Source: Vanilla planifolia (lineage: Eukaryota > Streptophyta > Magnoliopsida > Asparagales > Orchidaceae). From it: 64,000 nt of DNA. Both the position numbers and the translations under genes were made by a program. Positions within the stretch are counted from its first letter, which is position 1. The number at the start of each line of letters is the position of its first letter. The stretch covers positions 4,833,569 to 4,897,568 of the forward strand of contig CM043875.1 in assembly GCA_023846275.1 (NCBI GenBank). The letters run 5' to 3'. Shown here piece by piece: positions 1-11,780 of the stretch. The notes beneath the pieces were generated by a model, which saw only the letters and a program-made list of their open reading frames with translations, was not told the origin of the DNA and ran no database searches.

Positions 1-1580
1 CTTGCTCTTATCTTTTCTTTAAAATGATGAATGCAATATAAGCTCCCTATCAAAGATGTTCTAATTAAACATTTTTCTCCTCTCAAGTTCGGATGCCTTT
101 ATATAAACCTTAATAAGCTATCAAATGGCTCTAAAACACTCTTTAATGGTTATATAAAAACCCAGTCAAACTAGTTATTATATTTTGAACTAATAATATT
201 GTCCGATCTAAATGATTGTATAAGTACGATATAATACTAAGTGTATCATTCAATCTATTGTCTCATGTCCAATTAGTTTATTTATCAGTTATCAAATGAT
301 TGTCTTTGTACGATGAAGCATCGTAAGTACGAATAGTCTAGTCTAACAATTCTAAGCACTTGAAAAAATTTTGTACGATGCAAAGTCTTACACTATGATA
401 AATCTTACGATTAGTTCACTTCATTAATGATAACTGATCGTACATATACGATATGTATATCATATTTATACAAATAAAATGTAGCTACTCATTAGTTAAG
501 TTCTAAACTAAGCTTTTTGGGGAAAATATTATCATACTAGTACAACCTAGGATATTGTACTAGTACAATGTAAATGTGCACATTTACAATCTAATCTATT
601 CTTGTTAAAGATCATACAAGTATCAAAGGTAACATCATATTGTATGAAGCTCTAAACCTGAAAAATATTTTAGGTAAAACATTCAATGTATACGATAAAG
701 ATATCATAGATGTACGACCAATATAAACTACTAATTTGTCAAGATTATTCTATGTTCAATCCACATATTAACTAATGTATTGTACAATGAAGTTATTGTA
801 CGTATACAATTAGTACGTGGTTTTTCTACTTATTTCAATTCTTATCTATTTGATCTTAACAAAAGATGAAATTAACTATGTATGCAATGTTCTAAGATTT
901 AAAATTAATTGACTTGGATGAAATGCATGCTTTAAATAAAAACCATATTAGTAAAAGGATGATTTTAAAGCATTTAAACACCCTCAAAAGTTCATTGAAT
1001 CCTAAGTATCTCAAATAAATTATAGGTTTTAACAAGTTAATACTAAACTGATTTAATAAATGTTGTTCAAATATGTGTTTCTCATAGTATCAATTACGAT
1101 ATATTAAACTCTTTGAGTCAATTGATCAAACCCTTCATATGAATAATCTATTTGTTTTTTAGATACATGATTTAAAGATATTTAAGAAAAAACATTGATA
1201 AATTAACGTGATTATTTTGTTATCATCAAACAAGTAATATAATGACCTAAGGTATAACATAAGAAATATATTGTCTTGAGATTTGATGACCACAAAAAAC
1301 CTTATCTCAATGAATCTCATGCTTCTTGATGTTTAGCTTTCCATTTTAACCCAAAATATGATATCAAAACTGCAGTAAAATTTTTTTCTCAACCATTTAC
1401 CATGGCCGAGATTTGTTGCAATGATACTTTTCTTTTAATTTGTGCATGACTTCTTATGTTACATTGTTAGGTAAATGCTTCCATCAAAATAATTTCCTCA
1501 GGCATAATAGCCTTAAAAATAGATATTTTCCTACTATTTTACTCTTTTTTTGAGTGCACTATGGTGTCTATTCTTTGCAG
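1..1580. repeat. AT-rich stretch before the first visible photolyase exon; diverged repeat
   Basis: This stretch lies directly upstream of a splice acceptor of the photolyase gene, so it is probably part of a large intron. I could not find the preceding photolyase exon in it. Roughly 200-850 is rich in short words such as TACGAT and its reverse complement, often as small inverted pairs. The part at about 1020-1330 resembles 30780-31010: both carry a block reading TATCATCAAA then GTAATATAATGACC or a close variant. It therefore looks like a copy of an old dispersed repeat that inserted in the intron. No coding is supported. Confidence 0.45.
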
Positions 1581-2913
1581 GATGTATTGGGCCAAAAAGA
1601 TTCTTGAATGGACGAAAGGGCCTGAAGAAGCCCTTGAAACAGCAATATTTTTAAATGATAAGGTGTTGACCATCATTAATTTATTTGAAGTTGTCTGGTT
1701 TTGTTAGTTATGTTTGGAGCTTGGTAGTATGGTTTAAATATTTTGATACATTGAATGAAATTCAATTGTTATTCTCTCTTGTCATAGAACTTTATATTTC
1801 CTCTTCAATTATTCATTCATATGTTTCAGTGAAGTAGTACTCCAAAAATCTTATAAAGAATAACTGCACGTCATAAATTACATGCATCAACTTTGCTTAC
1901 AACTTTGCAAAGTTTAATTGAGGGTATTCGTACAGCCTGAGCTTTCAGCACCCACAGGCCATTTACGTGCATTAGTTTGCCTTTGGTTAAATGTGTCTTT
2001 TTACCGCCCTTCAAATTTTTAAGTCTAATCCTAATATCATTTGTACCCAACATTTTTTCAAGTCATAGTCTCATCTATATTGTTTATTCCTTGATCTTTA
2101 GTGTTAAAATTTTGTCACTAACCATTTTGAATGCTATATTGAATACCAAGAGTGTCAATTTGATTCATCATACCTTATACACTACATGTGAATTCTACTC
2201 TAATTACTTTATCATAGATGATCAAAAAACAAACATTTGTGGATCACTCAAACTAAGCCTAACCAGCTCAATGTAAGTTTATCAAAGTTAAAATTGAAAG
2301 TGCTACTCTCAAGCAAGTCTCATCCACACAGCTATTATTCCATTGTTTTACTCAAGCCTTTTGTATTAATTGTTTATTAAAACTTCCACACTTGCAACTC
2401 CTAATGTGAAGTTATGTAATCTCGTTTGAGCACTTGAAAATTACTGCAGTATGAGATAGATGGAAGAGATCCGAATGGCTACGTGGGTTGCATGTGGGCC
2501 ATTTGTGGCGTACATGACCAGGTCAGTGTATTTTCTTTGTGAAGTTTTTTTCAATCGTGGAAGCAATGTTTAGTTAAAAATGAGAAATTCGTGCATAAGT
2601 ACAGCTTAGTAGGAAGTTTTAAACCTTGCTCTATCACCATTTGAAAAGTAGTCTTCTTTTCCTTTATAATAAAAGAAAACAACCATTAAGCAACAAGAAA
2701 TGAGAGCTGTTGAACCGAGCTTGATGTATCTGATTGCAGGGCTGGAAAGAGCGAGCGGTTTTTGGGAAGATAAGATATATGAATTATGCGGGTTGCAAAA
2801 GAAAATTTGATGTACAAGGCTACATTTCTTATGTGAACAACCTAGTTACTAATAGCAAGAAGAGAAAATCAGAAGACTCCTCAAATTTAACAGGAAAGTA
2901 CCCGAGAACTTGA
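1581..2913 (+). CDS. PHR1: Class II CPD photolyase, last three coding exons (partial gene)
   Basis: The product repairs UV-induced cyclobutane pyrimidine dimers using FAD and light. Three exons are visible: 1581-1662, 2450-2521 and 2740-2913, ending in TGA. Each intron has AG acceptors and GT donors (cag/G at 1580, aag/gtgttg at 1662, gcag/TAT at 2449, cag/gtcagt at 2521, gcag/GGC at 2739). The phases agree: exon 1 starts with the last base of a split codon, then 24 and 57 whole codons follow. The translation begins [19 protein letters not shown], continues [16 protein letters not shown], and includes [17 protein letters not shown]. These are signature C-terminal blocks of plant class II photolyases, which are about 500 residues long, so about 108 codons are seen here. 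The two Trp in YWAKKILEW are seven apart, like the W381/W388 electron-transfer pair described for the Methanosarcina enzyme. The Lys/Arg-rich tail (NSKKRKSE) may be a nuclear signal. Upstream exons lie before the window. The introns are 787 and 218 bases. Confidence 0.93.
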
Positions 2914-5334
2914 GCCTCGAATTTAGTTGTTATGCAAGTTATAGTACACTAAACTGAAGCACAATGTTAAGAGTAACCCACCATACAAAACGTAGCATAT
3001 GTGCAAGTTATATATATGATACAGTGACTTATATGTTGGTGAGTTGATTAGAGTTAAACACATTCTGGGTCTTTTGTGGAATAGTTGTTTTTGAATATGT
3101 ATTTTTCTAGCTGTTTTGTCTATGTATATTTTTTAATTTAAGATACTAGGTATGATTTTATGTATATCATTGTTCATTATAATATCTTAGAGCTTATGAT
3201 TTATGTATATTTTGTTACTTAAAATGGTATTCATATTCTTATCTTCTATATGTATATTGTTATGAGGATTTATTATCTAGTGATTTTTTCATTTGTTTGT
3301 ATTGTTTAGTTTAAAATAAGATTCATTTTTATGGTTTTCTATTAATGTAAAAATCATGTATATTCTGTGTATCATTTATGTTAAAAGTGTTATGAGATAA
3401 TATGTGTATTTTAAGTTCTACAAATTGTAAACACTCAAGTAACAAAGTCTAGTATCTAACATATATATGATCAACCACATATGAAGCATTATATGTTTTA
3501 CATGCCTATCAATTTTTCATGATACTTGACAATAGTGTAGTTTTGTAGATGTTTGGGTCTCAATTGGTTTGAGTTAAGGTTATTCTTCTCTCATTAATTT
3601 TTTTTTTAACTCAGTTTAATCTTAATTTACGACGAATCTTCTTATCTCAATCGTATTCCTTACATTATGGTATTGCAAAGGTAATATTTTTTTATTAATA
3701 AAAGAATCATTTGTTATTATTTTATTTATTTGAGTTATATTTATTTTAGTCATTTATTTTATCCACGTCTTATATTTAGAGTGAATTTTTATTGAGATAT
3801 AATTTTTTGTGTGATTTTTTAGTTTATATGTTATGTATCATGTCAATTAAGTCGTCATATGAAGTCTATATATAAGAGTCTTAAATGTATAAGTGAAAGC
3901 TTTTGGCATATAAATAAAAGTGAGTAGATAGTTATAGGTTTTAAAGAAGTGTTGCCCATATGATTTTAATGGATTTTGATTCTATATTATTCCATCATCT
4001 TCTACCTTTATCATTTTATGCACACTTTCATTTCATATTCTTCCTTTCTTTTTAATTTTTTGTTTGTTTTTTGCCCTCATTTTTGCTTCATGTTAATTTT
4101 CATGGCATGTTGGAAGAAGCTTATATGTAATCTCTTGTTAAATGATCTTTTAATTTTACATGGAATCATAATCACTTTCATTTCATTTTAATTCAAAAAG
4201 AAAATATTCTTTTAATATGTAATTGTTATTTTATTATTTTATATTTTCAATTAATATATTCTCAACAATTGATCATCAATGTTTTGGATTACTCAATAAT
4301 TTTTTTCATTAATTAAATAATTCTGTCAGTTTAATTATTCATTTAGATCCTTGCAATTCCATCTGTCAAGTTAACATCTAAAGTCATATCTTTTGCATCA
4401 ACACTAATCCCAAATAAAAAAAAAATTAATGTCGAAATTGATGAACCCATTTGCCCTCAATTGGTCGAATTGACTCAATGTCAAGGTTCACCAACTTCAA
4501 TTATTTTAACTTTAGAGAAACGTTGTAGAAAAAATCAGCATCCCTGATGCAAGAGCTGACGTTTACCCATAAAAGAAGCAAAATTAAAGAACGGTTAAGC
4601 ATAATCTTGCTTTTAATCAAATAAGCATATCCCCAACGCAAGTAATCTAGCATTAACTGAGGTCAAAAAAGTGGTTTAGTTCAACAGTCTCCTCAACCGC
4701 AACATCATTAGCAACAACAATGTGTGGGTTATGGTTGGACCGGCCGGCTTTTTCTACTTTATGTCACGATATTAAAATTCAATGTGCGCAACATAAAAAG
4801 GTGATGACATGTTTATTGCAATAAGATTCCAACATTGCCCAAACTTTATTACATCATTATTTATTTATTTTACTAGATTAAATTAAAATGGCTTAATTAT
4901 GATGAATTATAAAGGTGGCTTCTTTAGTTTGATGATGTTCTGATGGTTAGAGGATTAATTGGACTGTTTGTGGTGTTCTTAGTTTTTGTATGATTCTATG
5001 AAGTGTTTGAAAAAGGATGGAATCTATCTAGTTAGGATAAATTATTGAGTCAAATAATTTATTAAATAGAGATGAAAAAGAATAATTATTGGAGAGTTTG
5101 GGCATTAGATTATACAATGTGTTGAATAGATTGTTTGATTCAAAAAGTTATTAAAAGTCTCCTTAAAACGTTAATAATTAACTTATAATTTTATAAAGAT
5201 TCATCTATTTAATATGTTTTTTTTTGTTAATTTAAGAATATTTATACAAATGTTTGTGTCCTCAATTATATTTTGTTGTTGAGTTTCAAAAATATTTTTA
5301 AGGGTATTTTTTTCTTTTCAAACTTAAAAACATA
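2914..5334. other. AT-rich intergenic DNA after the photolyase gene
   Basis: The first 100-200 bases should be the photolyase 3' untranslated region; I see no clean AATAAA. The rest is AT-rich with no coding signal. The frame at 3976-4191 is hydrophobic low-complexity sequence from T-rich DNA and I do not believe it is a gene. About 4430-4760 is slightly richer in GC, without a recognisable element. Confidence 0.4.
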
Positions 5335-5361
5335 ATATATATATATATATATATATATATA
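5335..5361. repeat. (AT)n microsatellite
   Basis: About 13 uninterrupted AT units are seen directly. Confidence 0.9.
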
Positions 5362-7904
5362 ATAATGTTTATAATTTTTTTAACTTAAAATACTCTTTAA
5401 TAACTAATGTTTTTTGCTTTCAGTTGAATAATGATAGATTTTTATGATAATAAAATGCTTCATTTGTGAAAATTTTAGCTATAGAAAACATTTCATCATT
5501 ACTTTAATTTCCTTGTTTGTCTCTTATAAAAATTTTAGTGGTACTATTTTATTTGGTACAAATATCATATGTTTGAGAGATCTTAAAATTTCACATTTAT
5601 CAAAATATATGATTTAAAGCATGGGAATAATGGTGTTGGTAAGCAATTATGAATTATTAAGAGAGGGAATTTGAAGAGAAAAAAATATTGTAAAAAGTTA
5701 TAAGAATTTGAAGGCAAAAGAGTAATAATACAAAAACAATTAACAAATTAGTGAATATAGGTGCCGTGAAATAGTTATTGTATTTACATTTAGGTATTAT
5801 TCTTTCAATAAGTATAAATAATACATGTAAAAATAAATGAATTATAGACTCAACTTGCTCATTTCACGTGATTTCTTTTATGAACTTGTTTTTTGCTTAT
5901 CATGTGACAATATTTATGTTTATATAGTAAATAATGTAAAGTGAAAAATTATTAATCTTGGCGTGATATAATTGAAGATTTAAGATGACATGATTATAAA
6001 GTTAGTGTTAGGTACATCCCATGTCTAAAATAGAATCTTACATCTTTGAGTGCTTTTGTTATGATGGATATAAGTTTCCTAAAGATACTTATCGTGAAGA
6101 TCAAAAGTGTTGGTAAACTTTATTTTATGTATGGTACAATTGTGATAAAAGTTATTTTAATATTATCATCTTTGATTAATTCAAAAAAGTATTACAACTT
6201 GGATGAGCACAAAGTAATTTTTAAAATTATAACTAAAGCTCACAAACATTATGAGCATTTGTTGAGATAGAACTTAAGAAGATTATATTTATAAATATTA
6301 ACATAATGTTTCAATCTAATTATCAAATCATTATGTGGCAATATTTAGGATGAGAAGATCATTTTTTAAGGTATGAAAATTATGTGATAGGTACTTATTA
6401 ATTATCTATAGTTCTATTTTAAACTAGAAAAAATGTGCTTAACAGGTCTCTTATTGATGTTAAGTTTAAAAGATTTATAAGTTTTATGAGATTATATAAT
6501 GCTCAACATTTTGGGAATTTAGGAGCTTGATTACTCAAGTTGGAGATAAATAGTCAAAAAGATGTACTAGGAACAACAATATTATATAAATAAAAAATTC
6601 TAGAGATATTACTTAATTATTAATATATCAAAATTTCTTATTTAAAATATTTCTTTGCAACCTTCATCTAAAATAATGACCTCAAGTGTAGGTGTTCGAT
6701 TAGCAAGGTTTTAGTTCAAATTTGACCTAAAATTAATACAACATATGTTTGTGTGACATTAAAAAAATGCTTGAATGCTTAAATTGTTACTACAAGAACT
6801 TGTTTTAAAAGTTATTTATTTATTTTTGCAAAAGAAATTAGATTAATCATACTTAAGCATTTATCTATTTTTCAAAGAGGAATTGTATTTATATAAAAGG
6901 CTTTCAAAATAAAAAGTTTCTTTTATAAAATAAAAGTTGTATAAATACTCAAAAAAAAAAAAAAACTAATCAATTACTTGGTAACAACAATTATCTTAAA
7001 ATAGCTCTGAAGTTGTAATAAATTTACATATTACATCATATAATAAAACATTTGATATAGCAAGCTAATGCCAATGACCTAAAATGAATGATGCATCTTA
7101 TAGATTATGAGACATGAAATTATTGATTTATTGCATTCCAAAGCTTTGTTTTAATATTGAAATATAAAACTTGAGTTATATAATATGAGTATTTATCTTT
7201 TTATGAGCTTATTTCAGATGTAAAGCATAGCCTAATTAAAAATAAAAATATTTAACTTGTTAAAACATACAATTATTTGTTATTTTTTATTGTTATAATC
7301 TTCACTTTATGCATATCATAAAGTACAATAATATTTTTAGGAATGAGTTAGACATCTCCAAAAAAAATCAAAATACGACACATTCATAGATGTAACAATT
7401 TATTCTATCTTTTATTTGCTTATTAATTATCTATATAATTCTATATTTTTGTATTATCAATTTGATTAATCTCATTTTTTTTTGTTAGGAGAGCAACACA
7501 ATCTTTGATTGTTTGCAAATATATGTAAAATGCATCAAAAGAAATGAATACAAAGAAAATTTTAATATGCTCAAATGTAATCATATACATGATTAACGAG
7601 TCATCAACTTGTTAGATGACAACTAATCAATACCCATGAACTTGATAAAAATCACTCATAATCATATTAATGACACTTTTGTGTAATTAATGACTTTAAC
7701 TTTGAATTTGTGATCAACTATTTATTTGGGAGTTGAATACCTTTAATTTACCATCACATTTTGTTATCAACACTAACTTTTCAAATAATTGATCTATAGT
7801 TTGTCTTGCATTATAATATATATTTATATTAATTTTTATTTTCATACTATATAATTATTATTTATTTTATCTTAGTAAACAAATTAAAAAAAAAAAATAC
7901 TCTT
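5362..7904. other. AT-rich intergenic DNA, nothing recognised
   Basis: The stretch holds long A and T runs and no supported gene. A 74-codon frame at 6046-6270 has no recognisable motif and no GC or codon signal that would set it apart from its surroundings. Confidence 0.4.
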
Positions 7905-8335
7905 GATTCGCCTACTATCGTATCGCGGTTGCGTACGAGGCCCTTTTTAAAATGTAGCAGTTATGTTGGTCAAGCTTGCTGAGTCGAAAGTGATATTTAA
8001 ATAATTCTATTTTAAAAAATCTTAATTTTTATTCTATTTAATTATTACATCATTATTTTATTCCATTAATATCAATTTTGCGAATAAATCAGATTTATTC
8101 GTTCGACAGGTCGGGGACCACACAGGACGAAATCGTGTCAGGTTCATGGGACGTTGCATCAGTACGGACGTGGGCCCTACACACCACTATCGGAGAGGCA
8201 GATACGCATCACTTTCGACCGCCATACACGTCAGCACATGGTAGTGGGCCGAATCACAAAACATTCATTTTTGTATCCATGGCCGACGAGACCAGGTCCA
8301 GCCCGTATAATATACGGCCCATTTGTTAGAATAAA
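7905..8335. promoter_or_regulatory. GC-rich, promoter-like island of unknown origin
   Basis: Two blocks (about 7905-7960 and 8081-8330) are much richer in GC and CpG than the DNA around them. The second carries several TGGGCC/GGCCCA words, which are Site II-type elements bound by TCP factors in plant housekeeping promoters, and ACGT cores such as CACGTCAG. Frames of 65 and 83 codons cross it, but neither has a recognisable domain. The nearest gene downstream on the other strand ends at 9032, so no gene obviously uses this as its promoter. It could be a transposed promoter fragment or an unrecognised repeat. The function is inferred from motif density only. Confidence 0.3.
8081..8101. repeat. 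Perfect 10-bp inverted repeat around one base
   Basis: CGAATAAATC and its exact reverse complement GATTTATTCG are separated by a single A. It marks the left edge of the GC-rich island. Confidence 0.8.
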
Positions 8336-8340
8336 GAAGT

Positions 8341-8858
8341 ATATGAAATAAAGCTAAAATATTTTATGTTTAAAGATTAGAATAAAATAAAAAGATTTAA
8401 TTGAAAAAGTTAATTGAGTGAAGAAAAATAAATCTATGAGATTAAAATAACAAAATGAAAATAATCAATATAAAAGTGAAAGGGACATTTCAAACGATTT
8501 AAATGCATAATCACATGCCATTTAAAATGAACACATTCACATCGAATCAAATTTCAACATTGCAAGCTAATTTTACCATTATTATATCATATAAAGGGGA
8601 AAGATAAATGTTTGTGTGTGTGATCATTTTCGTGAAACAGTTGATTAATTGGGTGGTGTGACAAGTAAATGCATCCCACTACCATAAATCCGCACATGGT
8701 GAAACGAAATTAGATAAAGTTTATTAAGAAAAAAAGGCAGATAAAATAATTTAGAAAAAATAATCAAAATTGAAACAAAAAAAGTAAGATTATAAGTTTT
8801 GCTATATTAAATATTTCTATTAATAAATAGCTGCTATAATTATTTTTAAATTCATTGG

Positions 8859-8859
<1 letters not shown>
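8341..8859. other. AT-rich DNA downstream of the BED gene
   Basis: No gene is seen. It lies 3' of the minus-strand gene ending at 9032 and probably contains the end of that transcript. Confidence 0.35.
8720..8725 (-). terminator. Candidate polyadenylation signal for the BED gene
   Basis: TTTATT on the plus strand reads AATAAA on the minus strand, about 310 bases after the stop codon at 9032-9034. Such hexamers are common by chance in AT-rich DNA, so this is tentative. Confidence 0.22.

Positions 8860-8891
<32 letters not shown>
8860..8891. repeat. (ATT)n microsatellite
   Basis: About ten ATT units, read directly, lie about 140 bases downstream of the BED gene stop. Confidence 0.9.
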
Positions 8892-9031
8892 TGGAAATTC
8901 TTGTAACTCGCAAAATAATGGAGAGGAAACATATCTTGGATGCGAATTTCTTCGTATTCAATGTTGCATGAGGAAAGTAAACAATGGAAGAATCAAAAAC
9001 GAAGAAGATAAATGATCAAAGCAGAGATTTT

Positions 9032-11377
9032 TTACACCGACGAGGTATCTATGAACGATTCACAAACAACATCAACATCGTCATTCGCAAAAAGGTCGGC
9101 ATCCCTGTCGTCGTCACCGGAGAAATCTCCCCTCTCCAACCTCGAATGCGCCGCCACAAAGATCATCTTTTGTACCCTGTCCATGCCCGCCCTCGACCGC
9201 CTCTGCGTCCTCATCCACTTCCGCAGCGAAGAATTGCATCGAAAACCTGCGGCCGTCGCGTGCAGGAAGATGAGCCTCGCCGCCACCTTCCCCAACTTGC
9301 CGAACTCCTCGCTCAGGCAGGTTTCCCACACAAGCCGGCTGCTCCGTGGGTTCGCCATCCTCATCTTTCCGGTCGCCGGATTGAGCTGCTTCTCCTGCAC
9401 CGCTTGGGCGTAGAGCGGGTCCATCCCCTCCGTTCTCCACTTCATGAGCTCGCTGAGCACGATGGGAGCCTCCTCGCGAGACACCAGTCTCGTAACTAGC
9501 TTGTCGACGTCCTTCTCCTGCTCGGACGTCAGGCATTTATAGGGTGGGAGATACTTGCCGCTCTTTTCCTTGATCAGATAGCGTGGGTCGAGTATAAAAG
9601 CAGCCGACCATGCCGGATGGTAGTTTCTTTTGAAACTTCTGTCGAACACCTTCTTCGCACAAGCCTCATCGATGCTGTATTGGGAGCACCATTCCTTGAT
9701 CTTGGATCTCAGCTCTTCCCAGAAGGGAAGGCACTGACCAACGAGCGGCCGCTCCATTTCCATTTCCCTCACCATGTGGACGATCAGCTTGACGAGAGAG
9801 TGCGCGGCATCGAGGTCTTTCAAGAAACACGAGTCTTGGACTATCTCGGCGACTTCTCTGGCTTCTCGGTTCTCCAAGCAGAGGAGCTTGTAATCCTCGT
9901 CATGCACGGCGAGATGCAGGGACCTAGAGGAGGCCATCATGTCCTCGAGAACGGTTAAGTCTGGCATGGAGAAAAAGCCGTCTTCAATAATGTTTGCTGA
10001 ACGAAAAAGACCGATGCGGTCCAGCTCCGGCGTTTGGTGTTTGTGGAGGATGACCCTAGCGGGGTAGTGATTGTTGAAAAAGGTGGCGATTTGAGAAAAT
10101 TTGGAGGCTATGTTATGAAATAAAGGCAGGCTTCGGGAGAAATCTTTAATTAGGCTGCGAAATCCATGGACTTGGCAAGCGAGGTTAACCATCCAGTGAT
10201 TCTGGCTCTCAAGATTGAGGAGAGCGGAGGACTTAAAGCGATCGGAGACGATCCCTGCGCACCGGAAGGGGGAGCCGCCGCAGACATCGGTGACTGTATC
10301 CCAGAGCACTTCTTCCGCGTACTTGGGGGGAATGCGGCTGTACGTGACGAGAGAACGACGGAAAACAGTGCTGCCATTGGGTAGATTCACACAGAGGGAA
10401 ACGACGCTGTCATCTCCGTCAGCACCGGAGCGAGAGTTCCAACCTTCGGCGGCGACCTGGAAAAACAAAGCGTCTCGGATGCGTGCTTCGGCGTCGGTGA
10501 CGGCCTCCTCGTACCGAGAGTCGAGGCGCGAACCGGCAATCTCACGGCTGGAGATTGGCGGGAGGCCAACCTGGTGGAGAAAAGCATGGAACTTGGGGTG
10601 CTCTAATGAGGACAAGGAGACTTTACTGGCTGACTCAAAGATCCAGTCGGAGAGGAGGGAAAGCGCGTAGTCCACCTGCTCCTTGGAAAGAACTGGACTT
10701 GGGGAGTCTTTGAGGTTCTTGAGCTTTTTCACTCTTTCCTCAGCCACGATAAGCGAGCCAAAGTCGTCCTTCCCACCGGAGAGCATCAAATGCTGCTGCT
10801 GCGGTGGCGGCGGAGCGTTATCAGAGAAGGAGAATAACACGTCACCGTTACCACCAAGGGACGTAGCGGTCGACGAATGGAACCGAAAAGGGTCGATGAG
10901 TGTAATGGGTGCGATCTTGAAGTTGTTTGCAGAGGAACGCTTGTTGTGGCTGTTGTTCTGACATGCTAAGATTCGAGGTCGAGAGGACAGGGGCTTGGGT
11001 TGCGGGTGGATGGCGCTGACGGTGGCGGCTGAGGGATTGGAGAAATTGGGGCAGGTGCCGCGTTTGAGATGCTCGGAGGCGGTGCGGGATGGATTGGAGG
11101 CGGAGAAGACAGTGTCACAGAGAGAGCAACGGAGCTTAACGGCCTTGGGTTCGCCGGAATCAGGAGAGCGAACCAGGATGGGCTCCAAGTGGGCCCAATA
11201 CCACGCCCCTTTGCCCTTGATCGCCTTTGTCCGCACCATCATCAACCCCTCGTACCTCTTTTGCAACGCCTTCGCTATTACCTCCTCCGACGCCTTCTCG
11301 ATCGTCGCTAGAGACGACGACGACTCATTCCCAGTCGCCATGGAGTTAGGAAGTAGCTTTGTTTCCGTAGTTTCCAT
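9032..11377 (-). CDS. BED zinc-finger protein domesticated from a hAT transposase
   Basis: This is an intact single-exon frame of 781 codons. I chose the Met at 11377 (METTETKLLP) because the next upstream Met, at 11416, adds 13 residues that look like leader sequence; that start is possible but less likely. A conserved N-terminal block (LQKRYEGLMMVRTKAIKGKG) precedes a BED-type finger C84-x2-C87-x15-H103-x5-C109, followed by a low-complexity linker with Pro and Gln runs near residues 188-196. A hAT RNase H-like core follows. It includes AGIVSDRF near 374-381, where an acidic residue would sit, and the C-x2-H signature at C401/H404. The C terminus (about 715-765) resembles the hAT dimerisation region, ending in an acidic tail. 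The family is conserved in angiosperms as immobile host genes, presumably nuclear DNA-binding proteins of mostly unknown role. No terminal inverted repeats flank it. Its high GC contrasts sharply with its surroundings. Confidence 0.85.
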   Translation of the reverse strand: METTETKLLPNSMATGNESSSSLATIEKASEEVIAKALQKRYEGLMMVRTKAIKGKGAWYWAHLEPILVRSPDSGEPKAVKLRCSLCDTVFSASNPSRTASEHLKRGTCPNFSNPSAATVSAIHPQPKPLSSRPRILACQNNSHNKRSSANNFKIAPITLIDPFRFHSSTATSLGGNGDVLFSFSDNAPPPPQQQHLMLSGGKDDFGSLIVAEERVKKLKNLKDSPSPVLSKEQVDYALSLLSDWIFESASKVSLSSLEHPKFHAFLHQVGLPPISSREIAGSRLDSRYEEAVTDAEARIRDALFFQVAAEGWNSRSGADGDDSVVSLCVNLPNGSTVFRRSLVTYSRIPPKYAEEVLWDTVTDVCGGSPFRCAGIVSDRFKSSALLNLESQNHWMVNLACQVHGFRSLIKDFSRSLPLFHNIASKFSQIATFFNNHYPARVILHKHQTPELDRIGLFRSANIIEDGFFSMPDLTVLEDMMASSRSLHLAVHDEDYKLLCLENREAREVAEIVQDSCFLKDLDAAHSLVKLIVHMVREMEMERPLVGQCLPFWEELRSKIKEWCSQYSIDEACAKKVFDRSFKRNYHPAWSAAFILDPRYLIKEKSGKYLPPYKCLTSEQEKDVDKLVTRLVSREEAPIVLSELMKWRTEGMDPLYAQAVQEKQLNPATGKMRMANPRSSRLVWETCLSEEFGKLGKVAARLIFLHATAAGFRCNSSLRKWMRTQRRSRAGMDRVQKMIFVAAHSRLERGDFSGDDDRDADLFANDDVDVVCESFIDTSSV

Positions 11378-11760
11378 AAAAAGATCCTCTTTTTTCCCGT
11401 TCCTAGTATGTAACACTACGAGCGTGAAAAGTTCCCCCCTTTTCCATCGCCGTCACGTCGTAGGTCGACGTCGTCGAAGCCAGTGGCGGCGATCGGCTTG
11501 TATGTGAACTGGGAATCGGCCATAGGCAGCCAAGCTCCTTGGCCTCTAAATCCTTCCATACAGAAGTGTGGGAATCGTCCTTCTCAGCAGGCCGCTCAAT
11601 TCCACACTTTTATCTCTTTCCATCTTCAGACGTAGGGGTTTTGGGTTTTGCTGGTTTTGAGGACGAAAAAGAGAAACGAAGAAATGATCGTTTACCGGAG
11701 AAATACGGAAGTAGTAATCGCCGAGCTACTTTGATTTTTATTATAGAAATTCTATTCACA
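11378..11760 (-). promoter_or_regulatory. 5' leader and core promoter region of the BED gene
   Basis: GC stays high for about 350 bases upstream of the start, then drops abruptly near 11760, as expected for a 5' untranslated region and promoter edge. On the minus strand a TATA-like CTATAATAAA lies at about 11734-11743, which would place transcription start near 11705. This is inferred from position and composition. Confidence 0.35.
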
Positions 11761-11780
11761 TACGCCGCTTTCTTTCTATA

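Noticed and set aside
3976-4191. A 71-codon hydrophobic frame that might suggest a small membrane protein.
   Set aside because: It comes from T-rich DNA, with no splice, start-site or homology support.
8078-8351. Frames of 83 and 65 codons in the 8.1 kb island.
   Set aside because: They are in competing frames with no family signal; the region looks regulatory or repetitive.
9114-11507. Several long frames overlapping the BED gene on both strands (for example 9114-9536, 10215-10670, 10995-11507).
   Set aside because: They are shadows of one GC-rich gene; only the 781-codon frame has family motifs.
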